Shown: positions 25,601 through 37,600 of the stretch, piece by piece | How the letters are laid out: each line of letters starts with the position of its first letter | Numbering within the stretch: position 1 is the first letter of the stretch | Source of the DNA: Nemertoderma westbladi | Taxonomy: Eukaryota > Xenacoelomorpha > Nemertodermatida > Nemertodermatidae | Direction of reading: 5' to 3' | DNA length: 64,000 nucleotides | NCBI GenBank assembly: GCA_032718475.1 | Contig: JAUCBJ010008807.1 | Location: 1 to 64,000, forward strand | The notes under the pieces: generated by a model | The model's database searches: none | What the model was told of the DNA's origin: nothing | The model's input: the letters and a program-made list of their open reading frames with translations, nothing else | Position numbers and translations under genes: made by a program

Positions 25601-28600
25601 AACCAAGTTCAACGTTACAAACGGCTGCAGAGCTGAACCCAACCAAGTTCAACGTTACAAACGGCTGCAGAGCTGAACCCAACCAAGTTCAACGTTACAA
25701 ACGGCTTTTAATATAACACAAAATACAACTGGAAGCGATTCACAAATATACAAACAGCTAAATTTCTAGCAAAAATAATTAAAGATCGCATATTATTTAA
25801 TTTACTTAGAGAAATAAAGAAATCCATTCATAAAGAAATCAATAAACTCATATTATTGATTTCTTTGTTAAAAACATAAAGTAATATATTAAATATTTTA
25901 GGCGTGGAGGCGACCCTATTTGTAAGAAATATAAAACTTAATAAACCTTATGCCGATAGTATTGATATTGAGATATTAATTTATCATGTCAACGCCTCAA
26001 CGAAATTATTTAGCTAATTATTCCGAAGAATCATGATTAAGTACTCGGCCAATAATATTGTAAGCTAAACACAATAACCAAGCTGGCTTATTAGTCTGGC
26101 TCATTACAATGCTGCCTTTGAGTAGAGGTGAGGTGTGGTTGGACTGGTTCCCCTTCCAAGCTAGGCTAGGCATGACAATGAAGGAGGGAGCTATATAGCT
26201 GGAGACGGGGCATTTTAATAAGTTAATTACGTTTAGATCAATTAAAAACACATTTATTAAAGCAAATCTCTTGAACTAATTTAAACCTATAATGGAATGG
26301 GGTATGGGGAATACAGTTGTATAATTTTTAAGTATAATTATTTGAAGCAAATCTCTTGAACTAATTTAAACCTATAATGGAATGGGGTATGGGGAATACT
26401 GTTGTATAATTTTTAAGTATAATTATTTAAATCTTATACTAGAAAATAATTAATATCCTTTAAGAGGCAGGTTGAAAATTATGTTTTTACCCTAATCTTT
26501 TTACTTTCTAACTTGGAAAATTTCTAAACTTTTGCCAGACGACATGCGTACCAAGTTTGGATAGATTTCATTAACATTTGGCTGATTTATTAACGTTTTC
26601 AATTGAACACAACAGACACACCGATTGAGTTAGTGGTACTCGTATGCTAAGCTCCCTTACTTTCGTGGCTCGCCCCACAATCAGTTAACTCTTCGACTTA
26701 TTTCTCTTCGAGAAATACGGTAGTACCCTATTTACATGAATAAATGCCACCATCATCTTATAAAATTATCCTAATTATCCAAATAACAACTTAACCGCCT
26801 CTCGAAGAACACCAGGGCGTTTATTAACATTTACCATATTGTATAAATGAAAGGTTTCTGGGGCGAGCCATAAGCGAACTGTTAGAATTATACAATGGCC
26901 GTTTTCCAAAAAGGTTAATGGGGTTGTTGGTGGGTGGGCGGGTGTCGGTGGGGTTGTTCATGTTGGTGGTGTGTGTGTGTTGGTGTTGGTGTGGTGTCGG
27001 TGTATCGGAAGCCAATATCAGAATAAATATATTTTAACTAGCCATGTATGTATAATTATAATTATTCGCTGATATTGCTTGCAGTTCTGCTGCCTCACTC
27101 CAGTCCTATACTTGTAATGCATGGTTGAATAATTATAGATCCTCATTTTCAGAACTAAAGACTTTATTATTGTTTTGATGATGTATATTTTGTCTACCTC
27201 CACTAAATCATTTATTGCGGTTCACATGAGCGTATATAGTGTACAATTACAATTAGTACCAGAAGTTGGTCATCACGAACATCGATAATAAAGAATTCGA
27301 CTTCTAGTATACTTGAGGCAAGTCATCATGCTTGCTTCTCTTAACTCCAGGACGATAACACATACTTGTAATTGAAATATAAAACACATAACATTTGTTG
27401 TTGACTTCAATGATGCTCATGGAATTTAAAACAGAGATAGTTTCACCTCCCTCCTCCTTGCTGGCGGAGCCAGAATTTTTATTTTCGCTTTCATTATTTA
27501 GCTACAAGCGTTGGAAAAAGGTGTCTCCGTCGGTATTGGGCCAGTTACACCGCAGTTATTATTCAAACTTATAGCGATTTGTTGGTACAGTGAGAAAGCT
27601 GGCCATGAAAGGATTCCAAATATGCAACACAATCTGAATTAGGCCTTAAAATATCTGAGATATGAGCGTTCAAAAGTTGCATGCGCAAAGCTATTTTATT
27701 CTATTTAATATATGAACCATTATTCTGAAACATATTGTTTATATATGAATATCTACGTAATAGTATGATTAAAGAAGTATTGCATTGTTGCCCAGCTACG
27801 TATGGGATAGAACAAAATGTTCTGGAATATGGTGTATTTATTAAATATATATATATATAGTACACCATGTCCCGTACACCATGTCCTGGAATATAGTGTC
27901 GATATTCAGGTACCTCCCCCCCCCCCCCCCCCCCCCCATTTCCTTCCGCTGCAGGCCATTTATTCTATTAATAAATACACAATGTTCTAGAACATTTTGT
28001 TTATCTCATAAGTAGCTTGGCAACAATGCAATGCCTACATGATAATACTAGTATATTGATATTCTTACATAATCAAAATGTTCTAGAACATTGTGTATTA
28101 ATTTAATTTAAAATGGGTTGAGCTGCTGTTCGCGGCACACTAATTAACTCTCTTCTCAACAAGTGCGTTTATTGTCATAAAGAATTCAGTCGGCAAAGCA
28201 ATCTAAATAGCCATGTCAATTCCGTTCATAACTCTTAAAGTTACCGGTAACAAAATTGTTGTATTTGTACTGAAATATATATTTGTGTGTATTAATTTAA
28301 TAGAATAAATGGCCTGCAGTGGAAGCTAATACATGCAAAATTCGAATGACCATATCTCAGCTATTTCCCAACCAAATTCAAATATTTACACATATTTAGA
28401 ATCCTTGCACGGTCAGCTTTCCACGAGTACAAACAAATCACTAAATGTTTGAAGAATAACTGCAGTGTAACTTGAGCAATATCGACGGAAACACCTTTTT
28501 CAAACGCTTGTAGCTAAAAAATGAAAGTGAAAGAGAAAATTCTGGCTCACCCAGCAAGGAGGTGGGAGGTGAAACCATCTCTGTTTCAAATTTCATGCAA

Positions 28601-31600
28601 TCTAATTAAGATTTGTAGAAAAATTTGGGAGAGGGGGCTGATACCTGAATAACGACACTATATTCCAGGACATGGTGGAATATAGTGTCATTTTCTGATG
28701 ACACGGACCCACCCCCCCCCCCAGATTTTTCTACCAATCTTTATCATATTGCTTGAAATTTGAAACACAACTAGTTCAACTCACCGTCGATGACCCCATG
28801 AAGCCGGAATTTTCAATTTTGCCTTTAAATTTTTTTTATAAGCGTTTTAAAATAGTGTCTTTTGCGAAATCGCACCCTCCGTATCGTGGCCATTTTTCAC
28901 ATTAGTCGTAATCTCATATCATTAGAAAGCTTGCCTTGCAAGGATTCGAAATATGTAACAATATTTGAATTTCGTTGAGAGACAACTGAGATATAGGCGT
29001 TCAAAGATTGCAAGAATTATCGTTCGCTGCAGGCCATTTATTCTATTTAATAAATACGCAAAATTCTAGAATGTGTTATTTATTTTATAAGTTGGTTGAC
29101 AACAGCGGAATTCCTATCCAATATCTATATTTGAAAAATTAACGTTAATTATATTGCGTAGGTGCGATTTCGCAAAAGACACTTTTTTAAAAAGCTTATA
29201 AAAAAAATGTAAAGGCAATTTTAATCGAAAATTCCGGCTTCATGAGGTCATCGACGGTGAGTGGAACTAGTTGTGTTTTTAATTTCAAGCAATATGATAA
29301 AGATTTGTAGAAAAATCTGGGGGGGGGGTCCGTGTCATCAGAAAATGACACTATATTACGGGTCATGGTTTATAGAATAAATAATCCTCCAGCAGGTGCA
29401 AAACCATGCAACTTTTGAACGCTCATATCTCAGCTATTTTACGACGAAATTCAGATTGTGTTATATATTGGAAATCCTTACATGGCCAGCTTTCTAACTG
29501 TACCAACAAATCACTATAAGGTTGAAGAATAACTGCAGTGGAACGGGTGCAATTTCGTAAAAAAACTGTTTCAAACGATTCATTACGATTTGTCGGAAAA
29601 AAATTTTTTTGGGGGGTGGGGTGATGATGATCGGCTTGCACTAGGGTGCAGTGCCGGCGGCCCCAGAAACATAGCGCCCCCAGATCTTGCGGTCAGCCAT
29701 ACAATTTCCTAATTCATTCCTGTTCTCAAGTCCTGTGTCCTTGAGCAGGCGTTTGAGGAAAGTCATTGGCTGTCCACCACGTCTATTCTCGCCAGCAGGC
29801 TGCCACAGCACAAGGTTGTGTACAGGTTGATCCTGCCGGCGGAAACAGTGCCCAGCAAGCATTAGACGGCGTTTCTGCAGGGTGATGCTAGGTCTTGGCA
29901 ATGAGATGTTACCATATTTATATAACACCTCATTGCTTATGTGTGCATCATATGCTATGTTGTGCACCCGGCGAAGCATCCTGGTGTATGTGCCATCCAA
30001 GGACCTGGTGTCTTCAGCAGTTAGAGCCCAGCATGGGGTGCCATAGAGCAGCACAGGCTCCACTGCTGCACGGAAAAGGCGTACCTTTAAAGAGCATGAG
30101 ATGTCAGAGCTCTTCCAGATCCTGGATAGCTTGTGGATGGCGGACCAGGCTTTCCCTTTGCGAATTCGGAGATCTTCAGCAGACCTCCGAACCCATGATC
30201 CAAGGTAGCAGAAGTCGTTCACATGACTTACCAGTCCATCCAGCGATTGAATGTTATCCCGATCAATTTTCTGCTGATCTGAATCCATGTTTACTGTCAG
30301 AATTTTGGTCTTTGTGCTATTCACAAAGAGGCCAACACTAGATGCAGCCTCCTCTAAGCTAGATAGCAGCTTCTGTGCTCCTTCTAATGTCTCTGACAGT
30401 AAACCAAGGTCATCTGCAAAGTCAAGGTCGGTTAGATGTTCTGCTGGGGAACCACGTCTACGGCTACCTGATGGTGGAGATATTTCCACCCCATCAGCTT
30501 CATGAAGATCGAGTGATGTCCGCAGCACATAGTCCACCACAATAATGAAGAGGAACGGGGCTAATGTGTCTCCTTGAAGGACACCCCAGAGAACCTCAAA
30601 TGGGTCTGTGTCTCCATCAGTAGTGGATACAAAGGTCGTGGAACCGTCATATACTGATCTGATTGCATTAATGATCTCATTGGGGATCCCATATGCCTGA
30701 AGAATTTGGAACATGCGTGGGCGTGACACGGAATCGAAGGTCTTGAAGAAATCCATAAATATGACAGCCAAATGTCTGTCTTTCTTTGTAGAAACCTCTT
30801 CAATAATCCTTCTAAGTGCCAGAATGGGTTCAAAGGTACCTCTACCTTTTCGAAACCCATTTTGATTCCCACGCAAGAGTCTTTCTACAGGATCCCTAAT
30901 GCGATTCAGCATTATTCTGTTGAATAATTTAGCTGCAATTGAGATTAGACTAATTCCACGATATGAACCAAAATAGGAGAGGTTGCCCTTCTTTGGAACG
31001 GGTGTTAGCCGATTAGTCTTCAGTTCTTGTGGTGCAATCTTGGTGCGGTACATTTCTGCTAGGATAGGGTGGGCTAGTTGAAGGCATTCTCTGATCTTAA
31101 AGACCTCGGGAGGCACACCATCAACACCAGATGCCCTATTGGTTTTAATGTCATTCGAAGCAGTTAAGACCTCTTCGAATGTTATGTCACCAATTGGGAT
31201 GTCTGAGAGTATTGTGTGTGACACAGGCTTTACAGGGAAATCGTCAGTCAGTTCTCGATCATTATTTAGCAATTTCTCGAAATGAGACTTCCAGCCTGCG
31301 AAGCGGTCGGCTGGAGAATCAGCCTTCACCTTGGCAGTTGGTCGGCTTTTTCTTCCAGAGAGCAGGTTGATTGCTTGCCAGGCTTCAGCAGATTTCCTGC
31401 TTTCGTCAGCAGCATTGATAGTATCAACCTGCTCGCTGATAAGCTTTGCTTTATTAATCGAGTATTGCTTGTTTAGAGATTTCACTGAAGCTTTCACTGC
31501 AATTTTTGCAGAAGTTGTACGTCGGCTACGATACTCTCTTTGGGCTTTGTTCAATGCCTCTCGCAGGTCTAGAATGCGCTGGTCTGCCCAGGGGATCTTC

Positions 31601-34600
31601 TTCAACTTCCGTGGCTTTAGAGGAACAGTTTTCTTTGCAGCTGACTTTACTGCTGCAGCAAACTGGGTATATTTCTCACAGTGGTTCATTTCTTCATTTA
31701 TGAGACTGGAATATCTATTTGTAACCTCAATTGTAAAGTTATCCTTTATAATGGGGTTTTTATCCAAGGTAGACCAGTCATGATGTGGGGTGGACTTTTT
31801 AAGACCCTTGTTTGCACGAAGGCTTAATTTGGTCTTTCCCATAACCAATCGATGGTCAGTCTGAAATGTCCGCACTGTGAGGAAGAGCAGTCAATTATTG
31901 ATCCTCTGTATTTCTTACGGAAGATGAGGTGGTCTATCTGGGACTTATGACCACTGGGTCCCACATGGGTGTACAGCTTTCCAGGTCGTTTTTGGAAATT
32001 TGTATTGGCCGAAAACAGCTCATTTGCCAGAAGAAAATCTTGCAAATGACCTGAATTTCGGTTTACAGTGTCACTATAAACCCATGGGTTAGAAGAGGAT
32101 CTTGGTAAGCTGGCATTGAAGTCGCCAAGGATAGTGAGAAAGGCATGCTTGTCTATACAGTCAGTAGCTGCTAGCAGCTGGTTATAGAATGTGTCTACAT
32201 CAGCTATATCAGCAGTACTCGTTGGAGAATAGCATACCATAATCACAACCTTGGGGAACTTTTTTGCCATCTTACCAGCGCAAGTGAAGTGGTAGCAAAT
32301 TATACGGGGGGAAATGGATTCTACCTTGTCTAGTGCTGCAAAAGCAGTTGGATTTAAAAGCAGACCCACTCCCCCGTTTCCCTGATCATCCGCTGAGGAA
32401 TGAACAAGATGCCAACCACCACCCATATCCTGGTATCTTACCTCTTCAGAGCACCTCATGCGGTGTTCCTGAATACCGACTGCAGTCAGGTTCAGCTTAT
32501 CTGCAAGAGCAGTAAGTTCCCCTTGTTGCAGTGGCGGGTTGAGAGTCCTGGGATTTATTGAGGCAAGCATGGTAACTTGTCTCATGTTCACCAGGGGGTT
32601 TTCGGGCCTAGATGGTACATGAGCCCAGTGGGAAGAGTCTGCATTGGAAATCCCAGACTGAATTTCGCCATTTGGCCTCCCTCCAGTAGGGTTTGGGCCA
32701 AGTGGGTCATTATCAGGGAGGGGTAAAGCAATGCCGGCTCCTCCCTCTCCTAGGGGTTGGGATACAGACTGCCTGTCAGGAGAAGACTGGCGCCTGTGGG
32801 GCCTTGTAAGTCCGGGTTCTCCACTGGCCCCAGATGGCCGGACCTCCGCGTTACTGGTACTATCATTGTGGTTAGAAAGGGGGGGTGCTTTGTTACCGAG
32901 TACGCTCTCGGGGCAGGTACCACACCCTGGTTTGCCAGTCCACAGGGTGGGTGTTGCAGTGGGGTTACAATGGGCCCATCTCCCAAAGCTCCCCTGGTAC
33001 ATATGGCCCACCATTGGCAAGTGGCTCATCTGCCAGGCCATATACTACACCCCTGCTACAGGTGCAGCTTGCAGTGGGAGGTACCTTCGTCTTTATAGAC
33101 TCAAGGTACATCCTAATACTTGACCAGCCATTGGTTGATGACCTTCTGCCTGATCAAGTCCCATACCCCTGCAGCCAGGTATGAGGGTCCAGCTCTAGGA
33201 CCAGGGAAAAGCCTACATCCACTCAGCATGGAAGTAGGGACAGGCAGAGGCAGGTAGTACCATGTTACTGCAATAATGGTAGCAGGAATTCTGCATAAGA
33301 AGACCTGACCTGACCATATGGGGGTGGGGGGTCCAGGTACCTGTTTTACCCACCAGGTTTATGGTGAACCTAAACACCGGACAGCCCATGAATTTCATGA
33401 GACAAGTCTTAAATAACATGGCCTTGAAGATGCGGATATACAATCTTGAATATTGCACCGCAACAATGCCCATGGGCATTGTGGAGGTGAAATTATGTTG
33501 ATAAGTCAGCATAGCGTTCTTTATAAATACAAAGCAGCTACAATACAGATACAGAATGTCGATTTAACTATAATTAATAATAAATGTAAAGGGAATTAAT
33601 CATCTATAACTATAATATTTCTTGCAAATAACATTGTGTTTATTGTTTTTTTACAGACAAATGGAAACTTTATCTTTGGTACAAACAGAAACCCAAAGTT
33701 TGCCTCTAGAAGTTGAGAATTACCATAATCTACAACCGTTGGAAGCCATTTCTAAAGCGAGCAATGGGTTTGTATCTGAAATATCTGTGTTTTTGTGCGT
33801 AAATATAGGAAATAACGGCTGCTATGCCAGTTAGTAATAGGAATTTACTAAAATCGTTTTACCATAATTCAGTATTTCAGTAAGATAGTTAGTAACTGCG
33901 TACTGCGTTATTTGGGTAAAACAATGCCGTCGGTAGTTAATATATACGACTAGGTACGTTGTTAATTTATTAGACACAATAAACATCTTGCCTAGTAATT
34001 CCACCCATATACTTTGGAAAAAAAATAAATTTTTATCAGAAACGGAAACTATTTTTTACCTCATTGACTACTTTGTTGTGTCATGAAATTATTGTTTTTT
34101 TTTGTTTTAGTTTTTTTCGCTAAAATTAATTTCGATTTTTAATGATATAAAATAAACTTAAAAAATAATTATTATTTTACAATTCATCTTATAAACATTT
34201 TGTATTATATTGTTTGTCTTTTTTTCAGATCTAGTTGCTTTAAAGCATCCCACAAAGCAGGCGGTATATATTGCTTACGTCGTATCCATGGCTACCGGCC
34301 GCCTACCAATAAATACTACGCCTTTACCGAGGCGTGGAAGAAGGTACAGCATTCCAACATCGTGTCACTGCGGGAATTCTTTACGACTAAAAGTTTCAAT
34401 GACGTATCATCTGTATTCGTGTACGACTACCACGCAGGATGCGAGACGTTGATGCAGCGTCACTTCCAGACGCCGGCGGCGACAAGCGTAACCGGATACA
34501 ATATACTCTGTCAGACGTACGGGGTGGGCAAGCGCCCCAACCCGGGCTCGAACCCCCCACCTTCGGGCGGCGCCAATCCCCCCAGTCTGCTGCCCGAGGG

Positions 34601-37600
34601 CCTCCTCTGGACCTACATCGTGCAGCTCAGCTCGGCCCTGCGAGCCATCCACGCGGCCGGCCTGGCCTGCCGGGTCATCGACCCCACCAAGATACTGGTG
34701 GACCGGAAGGCTCGGTTACGGATCAACTGCGTGGGCGTCGTGGACGTGCTGCAGGCGGACGCGGCCGCGTCGTCCACCGGGAACGGTACCGGGTCCGCGG
34801 GGCCCGGCAGTCCCGCCGTCGCCTTGTGGCAGCAGGAGGACCTCCTCTGTATGAGCAAGGTGATACTCGCGCTCGCGTGTAACTCGGTAATCGCGATACA
34901 ACGCGAATACATCCAGCAGTCCACCGAACTGGTAGCCAACAACTACTCCGAGGATATAAAGAATCTCGTGCTTTATTTACTCGTGTCTCGCAATAGGAAG
35001 TCTGTGAACGATATTATGCCGATGATAGGGGCCCGTTTCTACACGCAACTAGACGCCGCAATCGTACAGAATGGTGAGTCTATATGCGGTTGCCTAGTTA
35101 CGCAGGTATTACCACACCTCGGAGGCCAAGTAATTAATGTTACTTGTTGTAATATTAGGTTGTTCGAAATCTTGTTTCCATGCTTTTTTTGGTGTTACTT
35201 CTTTAAGATAAAAGAAGACTTGAAAAGCCACTGAGCAGCCGTAGTAATCAACCCCTTTCGAATGACACCGTTGGGGGGCGGGCGATTTTCGCAAATATAT
35301 AGTTGTTGTCGTCGTTACGATTTTGACATGCTAATAAATTGGACGAATGTAGGACAATTCGGTCCCGGACAATTCGGTCCCGGACAATTCGGTCCCGGAC
35401 AATTCCGTCTCGGACAATTCCGTCTCGGACAATTAGGTCTCGGAAAATTCGGTTCCGGACAATTCGGTCCCGGACATTTCGGTCCCGGACAATTCGGTCC
35501 CGGACAATTCGGTCCCGGACAATTCGGTCCCGGACAATTCGGTCTCGGACAATTCGGTCTCGGACAATTCGGTCCCGGAAAATTCGATCCCATTAATATG
35601 TATGTTTTGGGAAAGAATATCCGGACAATTTGGCTCCAAAACACTAAATTAATGGGACCGAATTATCTTCACATTTCTTTGCCTCAAATCCATCCGAAGC
35701 CCCGACGTGGTAAATATGTACTAACTAGACCATTTGATGTGTCATTTAAGTTCTCCAGTTTGTCATTTGGGAGCAAAATTTCTGAAAGCGGAAACCTTAT
35801 TTAATATCGTTATTTGATATCCGTTCAAGCTGAAGATTAACAGAAATACTTGCTTTGCTAGACCAACCATTGATAGGCAGCGCCTTTGTATAGAAACGGC
35901 AATCCGTTGGCAGTTGTCCAGTTTACCGCTAGTGGGCTGAAATGAAAACATTTCGGAAATGTTTTCATGTTTTCATAATTTTTTGATTTTTTCCTGGCCT
36001 AAATAATTTATCAAATAATAACTATCTACATACTTGTGTGCAAAGTAGCACTTTACATTGTGATGATCCGAGTGGCTTTGTTACACGAATGAACGTTAGT
36101 GAGTGAGTGAAAATAAAGCCACGAGGGTCAGAACACTGTAAAGTACTTTTCAACAAGTATGTATGTAGTTTTATTCCAAAATTGTAACATTACGAAATGA
36201 TTGTACATATATTATAAGTGATAGAAACTCCACAAATTATATTAGTTGCTGTATAAATAAATGTAAAAATGACATAAATTATGTTATAAATAAGTTAGCT
36301 TATATTTATGGTGGCGTTTGAAGCAATGTTATAATAATATAGCTAGACCCTACTGTTTACTACTGCTGTCAGGCAAATTTCCACCTATTGTTTACGTGGT
36401 AACCATGACGGCGTTAAGTAATGTCCAATAGGCAATAAGAGGACATTACTTAATGGATAACACCAAATACAATACTAAATGTACAGGCCGATACAATGCT
36501 GTAATGTCCTCTAAAGTTGTAAAGTGATAAATAACAACTCGCTGTTAATACTAACGGCGTTGAGTAATATGTTACAATTTTGGAATAAATTTATTTACCT
36601 GCGTATATGCACAATCTACCAGTGAGATAAAGAGAAAACACTCTTAAGACCACTTCTTAACACATTCTTTCGAACACATCTTAACACCCTAGCTAATTGA
36701 TACATGGCTTTGCTGGCACATAACATTTTCTAGACCTCAGACTGAGTTTTTGTGAGTTCTAACTGTCTGCTCTTTCCCAGTCTTCTGCGCTAGGGTGTTA
36801 AGATATATTCTAAAGAATGTGTTAAGAAGAGGTCTTAGGTGTGTTGGGGGGAGGTGGGGGGGGGGGGGGGGGGGGGGGTGTTCTGGTTCTCTTATCTCAC
36901 TGTTAGATTGTGCATAATGTACGCAGGTAAATATATTTGATAAATTTAGGCCAGGGAAATAAATCAAAAAATTATCAGAATTGGATTCAATTTCATGAAA
37001 GGCATCCGCAATTAATTGTTAATCCTTAAAAAGTATATATACTTTTTATGTTTTTATCTTTCCACCTGTCCCCGCTATGGTTCTCAGTTGTTTTATTTTC
37101 GCGTTTGTTTGTCGCATTCGTTTTAAGGTATCGCGGCGTATTTTATTGCAGATATATTGAATGACGAGTTATCGAAGGAGGTGCAGAATGGTCGTCTATT
37201 CCGAATGATAGTGAAACTCGGTTCGATTAACGAACGCCCTGAGTACCGGATGGATCCATCCTGGAGCGAGAATGGCGACAGATATCTTATTAAACTACTA
37301 AGAGATTTCTTATTCCATCAGGTAAGCGGATTTTATTAGGAAGCGTGCTACGCTAAGGATATCAGATTTGCACGTAACACTTTATATATAAGGAATTAAA
37401 AGATTTTGGCCAATATTTCGGTCAAAGTTGTAAAATTTTAACCGCTGAACGGATTTATGTCATTCAAGTATCGTTCGAAAGCTAATTTTTTGCTCTTTAA
37501 CAGATATAAATTGTAACAGTAGTACAATATTTAATTATTATATTATAACTTTTTGTTGGGCACAGCTTTGCAAAGTCGGCAATGACGTCCAGGTGGGATC

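Larger units (their letters stand above)
29641..33041 (-). mobile_element. Nearly full-length APE-type LINE (endonuclease plus reverse transcriptase)
   Basis: Two overlapping - strand frames together give a 5'-EN-RT-3' non-LTR retrotransposon of about 3.4 kb. The element is otherwise intact, with a single frameshift near 31870 separating EN and RT. No poly(A) tail is evident. The 3' end passes into GCAAGCCGATCATCATC and C-rich sequence. A related element is at 37898-40099. I assign it to the APE-encoding LINEs but not to a specific clade. Confidence 0.92.
11344..33656 (+). other. PAN3 intron of 22.3 kb
   Basis: Between donor GTGCGT (11344) and acceptor TTTTTTTACAG (33656). It holds the TTLL10-like gene, LINE sequences at about 14050-15006, 21630-22040, 24443-25540 and 29641-33041, and at least six foldback elements. 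The size is explained by insertions. Confidence 0.88.

Noticed and set aside
25534-25707. Possible CRISPR array
   Set aside because: Head-to-tail 40-bp repeats with no spacers, and a eukaryotic context.
32885-33184. + strand ORF ending in DSRYILILDQPLVDDLLPDQ as a host exon
   Set aside because: It lies antisense to the LINE N-terminal region, has no flanking splice sites and does not fit PAN3.
34407-34942. Several overlapping ORFs in other frames of the large PAN3 exon
   Set aside because: Shadows of a GC-rich coding exon; only the frame with PAN3 motifs is real.
35262-35804. ORFs with GQFGP or PNCPG repeats
   Set aside because: Frames kept open by the 15-bp minisatellite inside a PAN3 intron.
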